A stretch of DNA of 64,000 nt, from assembly GCF_900537075.1 (NCBI RefSeq), contig NZ_UNRA01000004.1, forward strand, positions 1 through 64,000, in the 5' to 3' direction. The notes under the pieces are model-generated. The model did not search any database. It was given only the letters and a program-made list of their open reading frames with translations, and was not told the origin of the DNA. Every line of letters starts with the position of its first letter. Position 1 is the first letter of the stretch. Made by a program: the position numbers and the translations under genes. This stretch comes from Tropicibacter sp. Alg240-R139 (GTDB lineage: Bacteria > Pseudomonadota > Alphaproteobacteria > Rhodobacterales > Rhodobacteraceae). This document shows, in pieces, positions 53,301 to 60,779 of the stretch.

Positions 53301-53377
53301 CCGAGGTGCAACTGCGGTTGCATACGCTGGGGTTTGAGGATGAATATTGGATCGACACCGGGTTGTTCCGGTTGTGA
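50312..53377 (+). CDS. srfB: SrfB-family protein (actin/Hsp70-fold ATPase)
   Basis: A 1021-residue cytosolic protein. The actin/Hsp70 nucleotide-binding elements can be placed: phosphate-1 loop DVGNSRT at about 283, phosphate-2 loop DIGGGTTD at about 598, and adenosine element LTGRPSRLP at about 790. A roughly 270-residue N-terminal region precedes the fold, and a beta-rich tail ends it (LDFTSQSAQSRAPLRVTFER). Size and order fit the SrfB virulence factor family, named from Salmonella srfABC, whose function is unknown. It sits seven bases before srfC. Probably an ATP-driven scaffold or assembly factor. Confidence 0.88.
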   Translation: MQSSEHLARLVDWRDEITLVPYSGVQILDFGFQLDTLELKSARFVERVVGGDDAQEEWALLPLSGDEDRDLALMGEERADDDAYSVRSVAALEPFLSKWVPVPVLRIKSDRGTGGEERFDPGPSAWARMRVVELDEPDRDTGHTHRVQLSLDTTLAIAEQDMQYLAPERVDAEKSRDFKFVSDPTRMDWFLRRLETDADGTLLDLQKWVSDWLDDLFMSYKRAERPGRRVTHDTLAHKFEHWARYLAFLRLVDAAINVPRLRLTNTVSQRERLTPVEVDLVLDVGNSRTCGILIERFPGETRLDLARSFPLEIRDLSQPERMYSGLFDSRVEFSEFRMGNDRFASRSGRRNAFIWPSFVRTGPEALRLVAGEEGTETASGLSSPKRYLWDDSPLQQDWRFHHHSDPNNLPKSLRAGMRFLNESGDVLTQIEADERAKLRPRGKTNKSQAIRPRFSRASLFGFMLAEIIAHALAQVNAPASRARRPQSELPRRLDRIILTLPTATTAQEQAIIRSKAKGALDLVWSLMGLNAGESAISRPPELIVDWDEASCTQLVYLYSELTQKFDGRIDRFLNLKGTPRLQTLVGEPEPSLRLACIDIGGGTTDLMVTTYWGEAGRVLHPQQTFREGFRVAGDELLQRVIATVILPGLRRAIEDAGGRYAEEKIRELFTGDTGGLDQQSIQKRRQFALRVLMPVAVAILEACETADEFEGLSIAIADVLPFADHAVPEALTAYLEDAATGLGAERFRLADVILSFSREDVDAIAREVFQKVLSNLAEVIAHLGVDVVLLTGRPSRLPAVRAILLEMMVVPPHRLIPMHSYKTGRWYPFRDPVTQRIGDPKSTVAVGGMLIALSEARIPNFKVTTQAFRMQSTARYIGEMDSSGQIMSDRILFSNVDLDGRKSAQDLEAEITMYTPVYLGARQLPLERWTTTPLYRLDFTSQSAQSRAPLRVTFERTEFDEDPEVETSESVLRREAMREAFSVTEVEDAEGDAMKPAEVQLRLHTLGFEDEYWIDTGLFRL

Positions 53378-53384
53378 GGTGGGG

Positions 53385-56006
53385 ATGAGCAAGAAAGAAC
53401 AAGACCAGTTGGCACAGTCTTGCGCTGAGATCGCACAGTTGACGGGCAAGGCGCTGGCCTGGGTCGAAGACCCCGAAAACGCCGAGTTGGTGGGGGCCGA
53501 GGCGCGTTCTCTGGTGCAGATGATGCGCAAGTCCGCCCGTCGTGCGCGCAAGTTGAGCCGCGCGGCGCAAACCCGCATGTCAGTCAGCGTTTTTGGCCCC
53601 AGTCAGGCGGGTAAAAGTTTTCTGGTCTCGGTTCTGGCGCGCCCTGAAACCGGCCCTTTGGTGGCAGATTTCCAAGTCGCTGATGGCCAGCTGGACTACA
53701 TCCGTGAGATCAACCCCGAAGGCGAAGGCGAGAGCACTGGCCTGGTCACTCGTTTCACGATGGAAAAAGCGGATACCCCTGCGGGCGCGCCTGTCAAGCT
53801 GACGTTGCTGTCCGAGGCGGACATCATCCGCACCATCGCCAACTCGTTTTTCATGGACGGCGACCGGTCCGAGCCGGTACCGGAACCTGCCGAGATCGCG
53901 GCGCATCTGGATGCGTTCAAGGCCCGCTCTGGGGCCGAGCAACCGGGCCTGAGCTATGACGAGGTCCACGAGATCGGCGAATACATCGAGGCGGCGTTTG
54001 GGCGCGAAGCTTATTCGGCGGCGTTGAAGCCGTTGTGGGAAGAGGCTGCGGTGATCGCACCGGGCCTGTCCCTGCCGGACCGGGCGGCGTTCTTTGCCGT
54101 GATCTGGGGCGGGCATCAGCCGTTTTCCAACCTCTACATCCGCCTTGCCGGAGCTTTGGCGCAACTGGGCCATGCCGAGGAGGCGTTTGCGGGCCTCGAC
54201 GCGCTGGTGCCGCGCGAAACCTCGATCATTGACGTCAAGACGCTGTCGGGTGTCTCGGACGGCGCGCCGCTGAGCCTCACCACCACTGACGGGCGCAAGG
54301 TCACGCTGCCCCGGTCCGTGGTCTGCGGGCTGGCGGCGGAACTTGTGCTGCCCATGCGCGGTCTGCCGTCGCAGATGTTTGCCGAAACCGACCTGTTGGA
54401 TTTCCCTGGTGCACGAAACCGGTTTGAGCAGGACCTGAGCCAGGCTTTTGCAGAGGCGGACAAGATCCTGCCTGAACTGCTGTTGCGTGGCAAGGTAGCG
54501 TATCTCTTTGACCGCTATGTGCAGAACCAGGAAATCACCTCGATGCTGTTGTGTATCCCGGACAGCAACATGGAAACGGTTGATCTGCCGGGGTTGGTGC
54601 AGAACTGGATCGCAGCGACCCATGGGGCGACAGCCGAACAACGCGCGGCGGGAGAGTGCGTCCTGTTCATGGTGATGACCAAATTCGACAAGCATCTGGG
54701 CGACAGTGCTGCCGAGGGTGGGGACGAGACGCGGTTTGAACGCCGCATGCAGGCCTCGCTGCTGGAAAAGTTCGGCAAGGGCAGTGATCCGTGGGTGTCC
54801 GAGTGGCAACCTGGACGCCCCTTTGACAACTGTTATTGGCTGCGCAACCCGAACTACTACGTCGACGGTTTGATCGACTATGGCGAAGGCAAGCAAGAGC
54901 TGCAGATCCGCCCGCAAAAGGCCGGTCGCGTCGCGGAATTGCGCGCAGGGTGCCTGCAAGCACCGTCCGTGCAGCGCCATTTCCACAACCCGGAACAGGC
55001 TTGGGATGCAGCCCTGTCGCTCAATGATGGCGGGGTCAGCTATCTGACGCAGGCGCTGCAGGCGGTGTGTAGACCCGACAGCAAACTGCGCCAGATACGA
55101 TCTCAGTTAGAAGCATTACGTGGCGAACTGCGCCGGGCGATGGCGCCGTTCCATGTGTCGGACGATGTGGAAAAGCGGATTCTTGAAAAGCAGGAGGCCG
55201 CCAACCTGGTCATCGACGATTTGGAACAGGCGCTTAACCGGCACCGATTTGGCGCGCTGATGGCGGCGCTGATGGTCGATCAGGAGGAAATCGAAGGGCG
55301 CATTTCCCGCGTTCCCAGCTCGGTTCGTATCACGAGCGCTGTCAGCTCTGCGGCAGCAGAAGCTCCGGCGCCGTCCCGTCAACGCCCCGGCAGACAACGG
55401 CCCGGCCGTTCTGCGCCGGAAGGCACCGAAACCGATGTGCGCACCATGACGCTCGAACAGTTTCAGGCTGACACTGCGCTGGAGATCTGGATCGACGCGA
55501 TGAAAGCCTTCCGCGATGATGTGGCTCGCCGCGAGGCATACGGCCTTGGGCTGGATACATCGGGTAATCTGGTGACTGAGCTGATCCACGCCGCCCGCCG
55601 CACAGGGCTGAGCACGCGGACCGCTGCGCAGTTGGAAGAGGTTAATTTTGGTCTGACAGTGGAAAAGCAAGCGCAACCGGCCTCGATCCTGGGGGCCGAA
55701 GCGATCAATCGGTTCGTGGCCACCTTGGGCATGATCGAGGTGCCTGAAGGCAAGCGTCCGAAAGTTGAGATGTCTGATGGGCAAACTCGGGCGATTTTCG
55801 CGCCACAAACACCGTCGGACTCGGTGAACGATCTGCCTGCGCAGCCCCGCGCGATGGCCGAAGAGATCTGGACCAATTGGGTTTTTGCAATCGAGGCGCT
55901 GTTTGTGGACAACGCGAAAGACGGGCTGGGGGGGCAGATCAACGTCGATCAGAACCTGCGCCTTGGCCGTATCCTGTCTGAACTGGCCGGGCAGGCGCGT
56001 TCATGA
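53385..56006 (+). CDS. srfC: SrfC-family dynamin-like GTPase
   Basis: An 873-residue protein from the ATG at 53385. Walker A is GPSQAGKS at about 71. The G3-like DFPG is at about 339 (TDLLDFPGARNRF), and the G4-like TKFD at about 432 (VMTKFDKHLG). The last third is helical with a basic Pro/Arg/Gly linker (PSRQRPGRQRPGRSAPEG). These fit the SrfC virulence factor family, a large dynamin-like P-loop group. No membrane span, but dynamin-like proteins act on membranes. The stop overlaps the next gene by four bases. GTP hydrolysis linked to SrfB is likely. Confidence 0.88.
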   Translation: MSKKEQDQLAQSCAEIAQLTGKALAWVEDPENAELVGAEARSLVQMMRKSARRARKLSRAAQTRMSVSVFGPSQAGKSFLVSVLARPETGPLVADFQVADGQLDYIREINPEGEGESTGLVTRFTMEKADTPAGAPVKLTLLSEADIIRTIANSFFMDGDRSEPVPEPAEIAAHLDAFKARSGAEQPGLSYDEVHEIGEYIEAAFGREAYSAALKPLWEEAAVIAPGLSLPDRAAFFAVIWGGHQPFSNLYIRLAGALAQLGHAEEAFAGLDALVPRETSIIDVKTLSGVSDGAPLSLTTTDGRKVTLPRSVVCGLAAELVLPMRGLPSQMFAETDLLDFPGARNRFEQDLSQAFAEADKILPELLLRGKVAYLFDRYVQNQEITSMLLCIPDSNMETVDLPGLVQNWIAATHGATAEQRAAGECVLFMVMTKFDKHLGDSAAEGGDETRFERRMQASLLEKFGKGSDPWVSEWQPGRPFDNCYWLRNPNYYVDGLIDYGEGKQELQIRPQKAGRVAELRAGCLQAPSVQRHFHNPEQAWDAALSLNDGGVSYLTQALQAVCRPDSKLRQIRSQLEALRGELRRAMAPFHVSDDVEKRILEKQEAANLVIDDLEQALNRHRFGALMAALMVDQEEIEGRISRVPSSVRITSAVSSAAAEAPAPSRQRPGRQRPGRSAPEGTETDVRTMTLEQFQADTALEIWIDAMKAFRDDVARREAYGLGLDTSGNLVTELIHAARRTGLSTRTAAQLEEVNFGLTVEKQAQPASILGAEAINRFVATLGMIEVPEGKRPKVEMSDGQTRAIFAPQTPSDSVNDLPAQPRAMAEEIWTNWVFAIEALFVDNAKDGLGGQINVDQNLRLGRILSELAGQARS

Positions 56007-56974
56007 GCCTAGTGCTGCATCCCGACCCGCAAGAGCCCACGGGCGGCTACGGATTTCTGGAACTGACCGGCAGCAGTCTGCCGGATGTGGTCACGCTTGC
56101 GGTGCAGGATGCTTACTCTGAACGCTGGCTGACACCGGTCAAAGAGGCGCGGGTCGAGGTCGGTAATCCCAACTGGCAGCCGCAAAAGTCCAACTTTGGC
56201 CCCTATGGCGTATTGCGACATGACGGGGCGGATTGGGTGCGGATCGGGCCGGACATTGTCAACAAGCTCGAAGAATACACGCCCCTAGTGATCGAAGTGG
56301 ACGGGCGCGCGTTCAGCGTGAACTGGCCCGATACCATCCCACCGCGCGCCGGACTGGCGGGGCTTGGCGGATTGCAGACGGCGCAGCCCAAACTGGCCTC
56401 TGCTCCAGAACCCGAAGTGAAACGACCACCGGAACCGGTTGTCTCCCCGAAATCAAAGATGGATACCGCGCCCCAGAAACGCAGCAAGCTATGGCTTTGG
56501 GTGCTTTTGCTGCTGCTCGCTGCTGCCGGGGCAGCCGCGTGGTTCTGGAGCCGCGAAGAGAGCGTCAGTCTGCCGATCAACACGACTCCGGTGTCGAACA
56601 ACGAAAGCTGCGGGTTGACGGCTCTTAACGCGCTCGGTGGTTTTGCCGCCCAACTTGATGCACTTCGCGACTGTGGTGCGGACGTCAGCCCGGATACTGC
56701 TCTGGAACTGATCGAGGATGCGGCCAGAACGGGTGATTCACTGGCGTTGCGGGTGTTTGGCACGCTTTATGACGGTGAACAGTTGGACCCGCGTATTGAA
56801 AACCTGATTGGCCTCAGTTTTGCAGATGATCCTGCCCGCGCGGTCGAATATTATGCCCGCGCGGTTGAAGCCGGGGATACGCAGGCCAAGTCACATGTTA
56901 CGGCTACCTGCGACCGGCTCAAGGGCTCGTCGCAGACGCTGGAAAAGGGGGCTTACGATGATTTCTGCCGTTAG
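56003..56974 (+). CDS. Single-span protein with cytoplasmic beta domain and periplasmic Sel1-like repeats
   Basis: A 323-residue protein. Residues 1-120 are a compact cytoplasmic domain (GGYGFLELTGSSLPDVVTLA; RVEVGNPNWQPQKSNFGPYG; YTPLVIEVDGRAFSVNWPD). A Pro/Lys linker follows, then a span at about 163-182 (LWLWVLLLLLAAAGAAAWFW). The periplasmic tail has a Sel1-type helical repeat (DDPARAVEYYARAVEAGDTQ) and four Cys. It overlaps srfC upstream and the VWA gene downstream by 17 bases, so translation is coupled. Its topology mirrors the other two single-span proteins of the operon. Likely a membrane anchor or coupling subunit for the SrfB/SrfC machine. Confidence 0.78.
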   Translation: MSLVLHPDPQEPTGGYGFLELTGSSLPDVVTLAVQDAYSERWLTPVKEARVEVGNPNWQPQKSNFGPYGVLRHDGADWVRIGPDIVNKLEEYTPLVIEVDGRAFSVNWPDTIPPRAGLAGLGGLQTAQPKLASAPEPEVKRPPEPVVSPKSKMDTAPQKRSKLWLWVLLLLLAAAGAAAWFWSREESVSLPINTTPVSNNESCGLTALNALGGFAAQLDALRDCGADVSPDTALELIEDAARTGDSLALRVFGTLYDGEQLDPRIENLIGLSFADDPARAVEYYARAVEAGDTQAKSHVTATCDRLKGSSQTLEKGAYDDFCR

Positions 56975-58871
56975 GGTGATCTTGACATTTGTGGGCCTAG
57001 CCCTGTTGCCACTGACCGCTGGTCCGGTTCTGGCCAACGACCGCCCGTTGTTGGTCGAGGGGCGGCAGACCGTTTACCAACGGGTGTTGACCCGCCCTGG
57101 TGCGTTGATGTTTTCTGCACCAGAGGGGGACGTTCTGCGTCAATACCCAGCGTTTCAGCCACTCTATGTCTACGCCCGTCAAGGCGATTGGCAGCACGTC
57201 GGCCCGTCGCTGTCGGCAGGTCCGCAGGGTTGGGTGAAATCAGATCAGGTGGTCGTCTGGAAGCAAAACATTGTCGCGGCCTTTACAAACGCCGCCGGGC
57301 GCGAACGCCAGATCCTCTTCGAGACGGAAGATCAGCTGCGCGCCCTGATGGAACATGAGGCCCTGCGCGATCAGCAGCAAACGCTGCTGGAACAAGCCGC
57401 AAGTGACAATCTACCTGAGGACAGCGGTGTCGTCGCCGTGGAACCGCAAGAATACGTCAACATCGTCGAGCGGCTCTACCTGATGCCGATCCTGGAGTTT
57501 GCTCAAGACCTGCATCCGCTAAACTACGAGGAAAACCTGTTGATGCAGGTCGCTTCGGTCCCCTTGCAAGAGGGCGGGGTTCAGGCCGGTGCTATTGCCG
57601 ATAACTTCGATGCTGGAATTGTCTTTGTCTTTGACACCACACAATCCATGGATCCCTACATCGAACGCACGCAAGAGGCCGTTGAACAGATCATTGAGGG
57701 CATTCGTGGCACAGAAGTAGGAACGAGGGTGCAATTCGGTGTCGTTGGCTTTCGCGACAACGACAAGGCAGCGCCGGGGCTTGGGTATCGGACCAAGACG
57801 CTTTTGCCGCTGGAACGCCGTCGTGATCAGTCGCAGGTGGTAGCCACAATCCGGGCGGCGACCGAAGTGGCACAGGTCAACTCTCCGGGCTTCAACGAGG
57901 ATAGCCTTGCGGGGGTAGAGGACGCGATTGAGCTGACCGATTGGTCGCCCACTGGCAATGACCCGTTTGATGCGCGCATCGTGATCCTGATCACCGATGC
58001 AGGTCCCAAGGACCCGCGCGATCCCAACGCGCGATCTGATATTGGCCCGGCCGAGCTACAGCGCGCTGCGCAGGACAAAGGCATTGCCGTGATGACACTG
58101 CATCTGCAAACGCCAGCGGGCGGACAGGGGCAGCACGCCTGGGCCGCACAACAGTACAAGGCGCTATCACGCTTCAACGACGAGACCTATTACTACGGCA
58201 TCGACAACGGCTCGCCGCAGGCGTTTCAGGCAACCGTGACCCGTCTTGTGACCGCGTTGACCGATGTGATCCGTGTCGCGCGCGACGAACAACCGGTGCT
58301 GGACCCGGCTGAGGCGGGCAAGGTGGTGAACCTTGGCCTGGCAATGCAGCTGGCCTATCTGGGGCGACTCAAAGACACGCAGGCGCCGGACGTAATCCGG
58401 GGCTGGGTGTCGGAAAAGGCGGTCGAAGACCCCACACGCTTAGCGATCGAGCCGCGACTGCTGGTTACTAAGAACGAGATGGCGACGATGGCCGATCTGC
58501 TGTCGCAGCTGCTGGAGTTGGGTGAGCAGAGCCGCAACCCCGATGATGCGGCAAACTTCTTTTCCCAAGTCCGCGACGTGGTGGCACGGATGGCGAAGAA
58601 CCCCGACCGCCTGATCAGCACGGATGCGGATACGCTTGGTGGGTCGCTCGAATTTCTCGAAGATCTGCCGTATGAAAGCCAGCTGATGCTGACCACCGAA
58701 CAACGCTGGCAGCAAAGCGCCATGAACCGCCGCAGCATCCTGGATGGGATGCGCCAGAAGCTGGTGCAGTATCGTAAATGGCTGCTTGATCCCACAATCT
58801 GGACCGCGCTGTACGAGGGCGCACCGGACGGTGAATACGTCTTTGCCATGCCGTTTGACGTGCTGCCTTAG
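56958..58871 (+). CDS. Secreted SH3/von Willebrand factor A domain protein
   Basis: The ATG at 56958 lies inside the end of the previous gene and gives 637 residues. A Sec signal (MISAVRVILTFVGLALLPLT to VLANDR) is followed by a bacterial SH3-like domain (LMFSAPEGDVLRQYPAFQPL; GPQGWVKSDQVVVWKQ). A VWA domain begins near residue 220 with the metal-site motif DTTQSMD at about 226 and LITDAGPKDPRDPN later. The motif has Thr where DxSxS has Ser. A long helical C-terminal part follows. A periplasmic adhesion or assembly protein; the SH3 part may contact peptidoglycan. Confidence 0.85.
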   Translation: MISAVRVILTFVGLALLPLTAGPVLANDRPLLVEGRQTVYQRVLTRPGALMFSAPEGDVLRQYPAFQPLYVYARQGDWQHVGPSLSAGPQGWVKSDQVVVWKQNIVAAFTNAAGRERQILFETEDQLRALMEHEALRDQQQTLLEQAASDNLPEDSGVVAVEPQEYVNIVERLYLMPILEFAQDLHPLNYEENLLMQVASVPLQEGGVQAGAIADNFDAGIVFVFDTTQSMDPYIERTQEAVEQIIEGIRGTEVGTRVQFGVVGFRDNDKAAPGLGYRTKTLLPLERRRDQSQVVATIRAATEVAQVNSPGFNEDSLAGVEDAIELTDWSPTGNDPFDARIVILITDAGPKDPRDPNARSDIGPAELQRAAQDKGIAVMTLHLQTPAGGQGQHAWAAQQYKALSRFNDETYYYGIDNGSPQAFQATVTRLVTALTDVIRVARDEQPVLDPAEAGKVVNLGLAMQLAYLGRLKDTQAPDVIRGWVSEKAVEDPTRLAIEPRLLVTKNEMATMADLLSQLLELGEQSRNPDDAANFFSQVRDVVARMAKNPDRLISTDADTLGGSLEFLEDLPYESQLMLTTEQRWQQSAMNRRSILDGMRQKLVQYRKWLLDPTIWTALYEGAPDGEYVFAMPFDVLP

Positions 58872-58875
58872 CCAG

Positions 58876-59589
58876 ATGAGCGCGGGGTTGCACATGGTTG
58901 ACGGGCAGATCAGCCTGTCAGATGGGGACCGAAAGTTTGAGGTTCACGTACCAGAACTGCAACTTGAAACCGGGCAGGCGTTGGCGCTGACGGGGGCCAG
59001 TGGGTCGGGCAAAACCCTCATCCTGGAAATGTTGGGTCTGTTGCGCGCACCGCAGGCAGTAAACAGTTACTGTGTCGATGATATAGATTTGGCTGCGCTT
59101 TGGCGGGATGGCGCGCGCAATCCACGGCTGGCTGAGATGCGTGGGCGGCTCTTCGGCTTTGTCCCGCAATCTGGCGGTCTTCTGCCCTTTCTGACAGTGG
59201 CCGATAACATCGCACTGCCGCAACGTGTTTGCGAGCAACCCGATCCGGGCTGGTGCGCCTCTTTGGTGGACCGTTTGGGGTTGAGCGATCAGGCGGGGCA
59301 ATACCCTGCCTCGCTGTCCATCGGGCAGCGACAGCGCACTGCCATTGCGCGTGCCTTGTCCCATCGCCCCCGGATTGTGATCGCGGACGAGCCGACTTCG
59401 GCGCTTGATCCCACCAGCGCCGACGAGGTGTTGGCACTGTTCCTGGACATTGCAGCCGAGCAGGGGGCCGGTGTGATCCTGTCGTCTCATGATCTGGACC
59501 GGATGGCGCGTCACGGGATTGCTCGCAGAAATCTGGAGGTGCAGGCAGGTCCCCCAGTGGTGAGCCGGTTAGAGGCGGGTCCATGTTGA
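58876..59589 (+). CDS. ABC transporter ATP-binding protein (LolD/FtsE-like)
   Basis: A 237-residue ATPase from the ATG at 58876, four bases after the VWA stop. Walker A is GASGSGKT at 40-47. The Q-loop is in FGFVPQSGGLLPF. The signature is LSIGQRQR in place of LSGGQ. Walker B is IVIADEPTSALD and the H-loop is SSHD. The short form and FtsX-type partner make it a LolD/MacB/FtsE-type mechanotransmission ATPase rather than an importer. Overlaps the permease by seven bases. Confidence 0.9.
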   Translation: MSAGLHMVDGQISLSDGDRKFEVHVPELQLETGQALALTGASGSGKTLILEMLGLLRAPQAVNSYCVDDIDLAALWRDGARNPRLAEMRGRLFGFVPQSGGLLPFLTVADNIALPQRVCEQPDPGWCASLVDRLGLSDQAGQYPASLSIGQRQRTAIARALSHRPRIVIADEPTSALDPTSADEVLALFLDIAAEQGAGVILSSHDLDRMARHGIARRNLEVQAGPPVVSRLEAGPC

Positions 59590-60779
59590 TCGTCTCGCTC
59601 GCCCTTCGCGATCTGTTCCGGGACAGGTTCTTTTTGATGTGCAACACGGCGATACTGGTCGGGGTTCTGGTGCCCTTGCTGTTGCTCTTTGGGGTCAAGA
59701 ACGGCGTCTATGCGGTGCTGCTGAACGAAATGCTGGCCGACCCGGCCAGCCGTCAGATCGACACGGCAGGCAACACCACTTTTACCGAAGCTGACGTCGC
59801 CCCACTCCGCGATTGGCCCGGTGTGGCGTTTGCGACCCCCAAGGTTCGCAGCCAGTTCGATTATGTCAACGTCCGCTCCGTAGAAGGTAAGCGGTTGGCG
59901 GCAGCACTGGTGATCCCTTCGGGCACGGGGGACCCGACTTTGCCAAAAGGTGCGGCCCTGGCCCAGGATAGCCTTGCGATCAGTGCAGCGTTGGCGCGGC
60001 AGTTGAACCTGACAACGGGTGCGTCCTTGCAGCTCATCACCCAAGCCGAAGACCGCCCCCGGCAACTGGTGCTTGACGCACGTGTGGGCTTTGTGCTGCC
60101 CGAACAAGCGCTCGCAGGGCGAGCGGTGCTGGCCCCATTTGAAATTCTCGATCTGATCGAAGCTTTTTACGACGCCTATGAGCTGCCAGATCATGGTATC
60201 GTGGGCACGAAGTCGTTGAACCAGCGGGTGCCAAGTTACGGGGGCGTACGAGTTTATGCAGATAGCCTGGATAACCTGGCCCCACTACAGGCCCGGCTTG
60301 AGGACCATCTGGGTGTCGCAACCCTGGCCCGCACCCGCGAGGTTGAGGGCTTGTTGGGTTTGGGCCGCAACTTGACACTTGCGCTTGGGTTGACAGCAGG
60401 CTTGGCCTCGGTCGGGTTGGGGGCGGCATTGGGGTTTGCCTTTTGGAGCGATGTGGCGCGCAAAAAAGGCGTGTTGGCCTCGATCGCGCTGGTTGGCGTA
60501 ACTGGGAGGAAGTTGATGTTTTTCCCTGTGGTGCAAGCAGCCGTGACGGGTGCTTTGGGATTGTTCATCTCTTGGATCGGGTATCACTTGGCAGGCCGGA
60601 TCGCGCAAAACCTGTTCGGCAGCGGTTTGCCCGAGGGCGCGGCGTTAACGCTGATCGCGCCGAGCCAAGCCATCGGCATCGGGGCTGCGGTCATGGTGTT
60701 GTTGCTATGCGTATCGGCTATTGCAGGCTGGTCCGTGCAGCGGATCGACCCAGCGACAGTGTTGCGAGAGGTTACGTGA
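59583..60779 (+). CDS. FtsX/LolC-like ABC permease
   Basis: A 398-residue protein with four spans in the FtsX layout. The first is at about 17-40 (MCNTAILVGVLVPLLLLFGV). A large periplasmic domain covers residues about 40-265. Three spans sit near the end (LALGLTAGLASVGLGAALGF; FFPVVQAAVTGALGLFISWI; IGIGAAVMVLLLCVSAIAGW), closing in RIDPATVLREV, the family's conserved end. Such permeases move lipoproteins or transmit ATP-driven motion to periplasmic partners. Here the partners are likely the VWA and pseudo-FGE proteins of the same operon. Confidence 0.88.
   Translation: MLIVSLALRDLFRDRFFLMCNTAILVGVLVPLLLLFGVKNGVYAVLLNEMLADPASRQIDTAGNTTFTEADVAPLRDWPGVAFATPKVRSQFDYVNVRSVEGKRLAAALVIPSGTGDPTLPKGAALAQDSLAISAALARQLNLTTGASLQLITQAEDRPRQLVLDARVGFVLPEQALAGRAVLAPFEILDLIEAFYDAYELPDHGIVGTKSLNQRVPSYGGVRVYADSLDNLAPLQARLEDHLGVATLARTREVEGLLGLGRNLTLALGLTAGLASVGLGAALGFAFWSDVARKKGVLASIALVGVTGRKLMFFPVVQAAVTGALGLFISWIGYHLAGRIAQNLFGSGLPEGAALTLIAPSQAIGIGAAVMVLLLCVSAIAGWSVQRIDPATVLREVT

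Noticed and set aside
53580-54986. Long open frame antisense to srfC (468 codons)
   Set aside because: The sense strand has dynamin-like GTPase motifs in order; the antisense peptide is composition noise.
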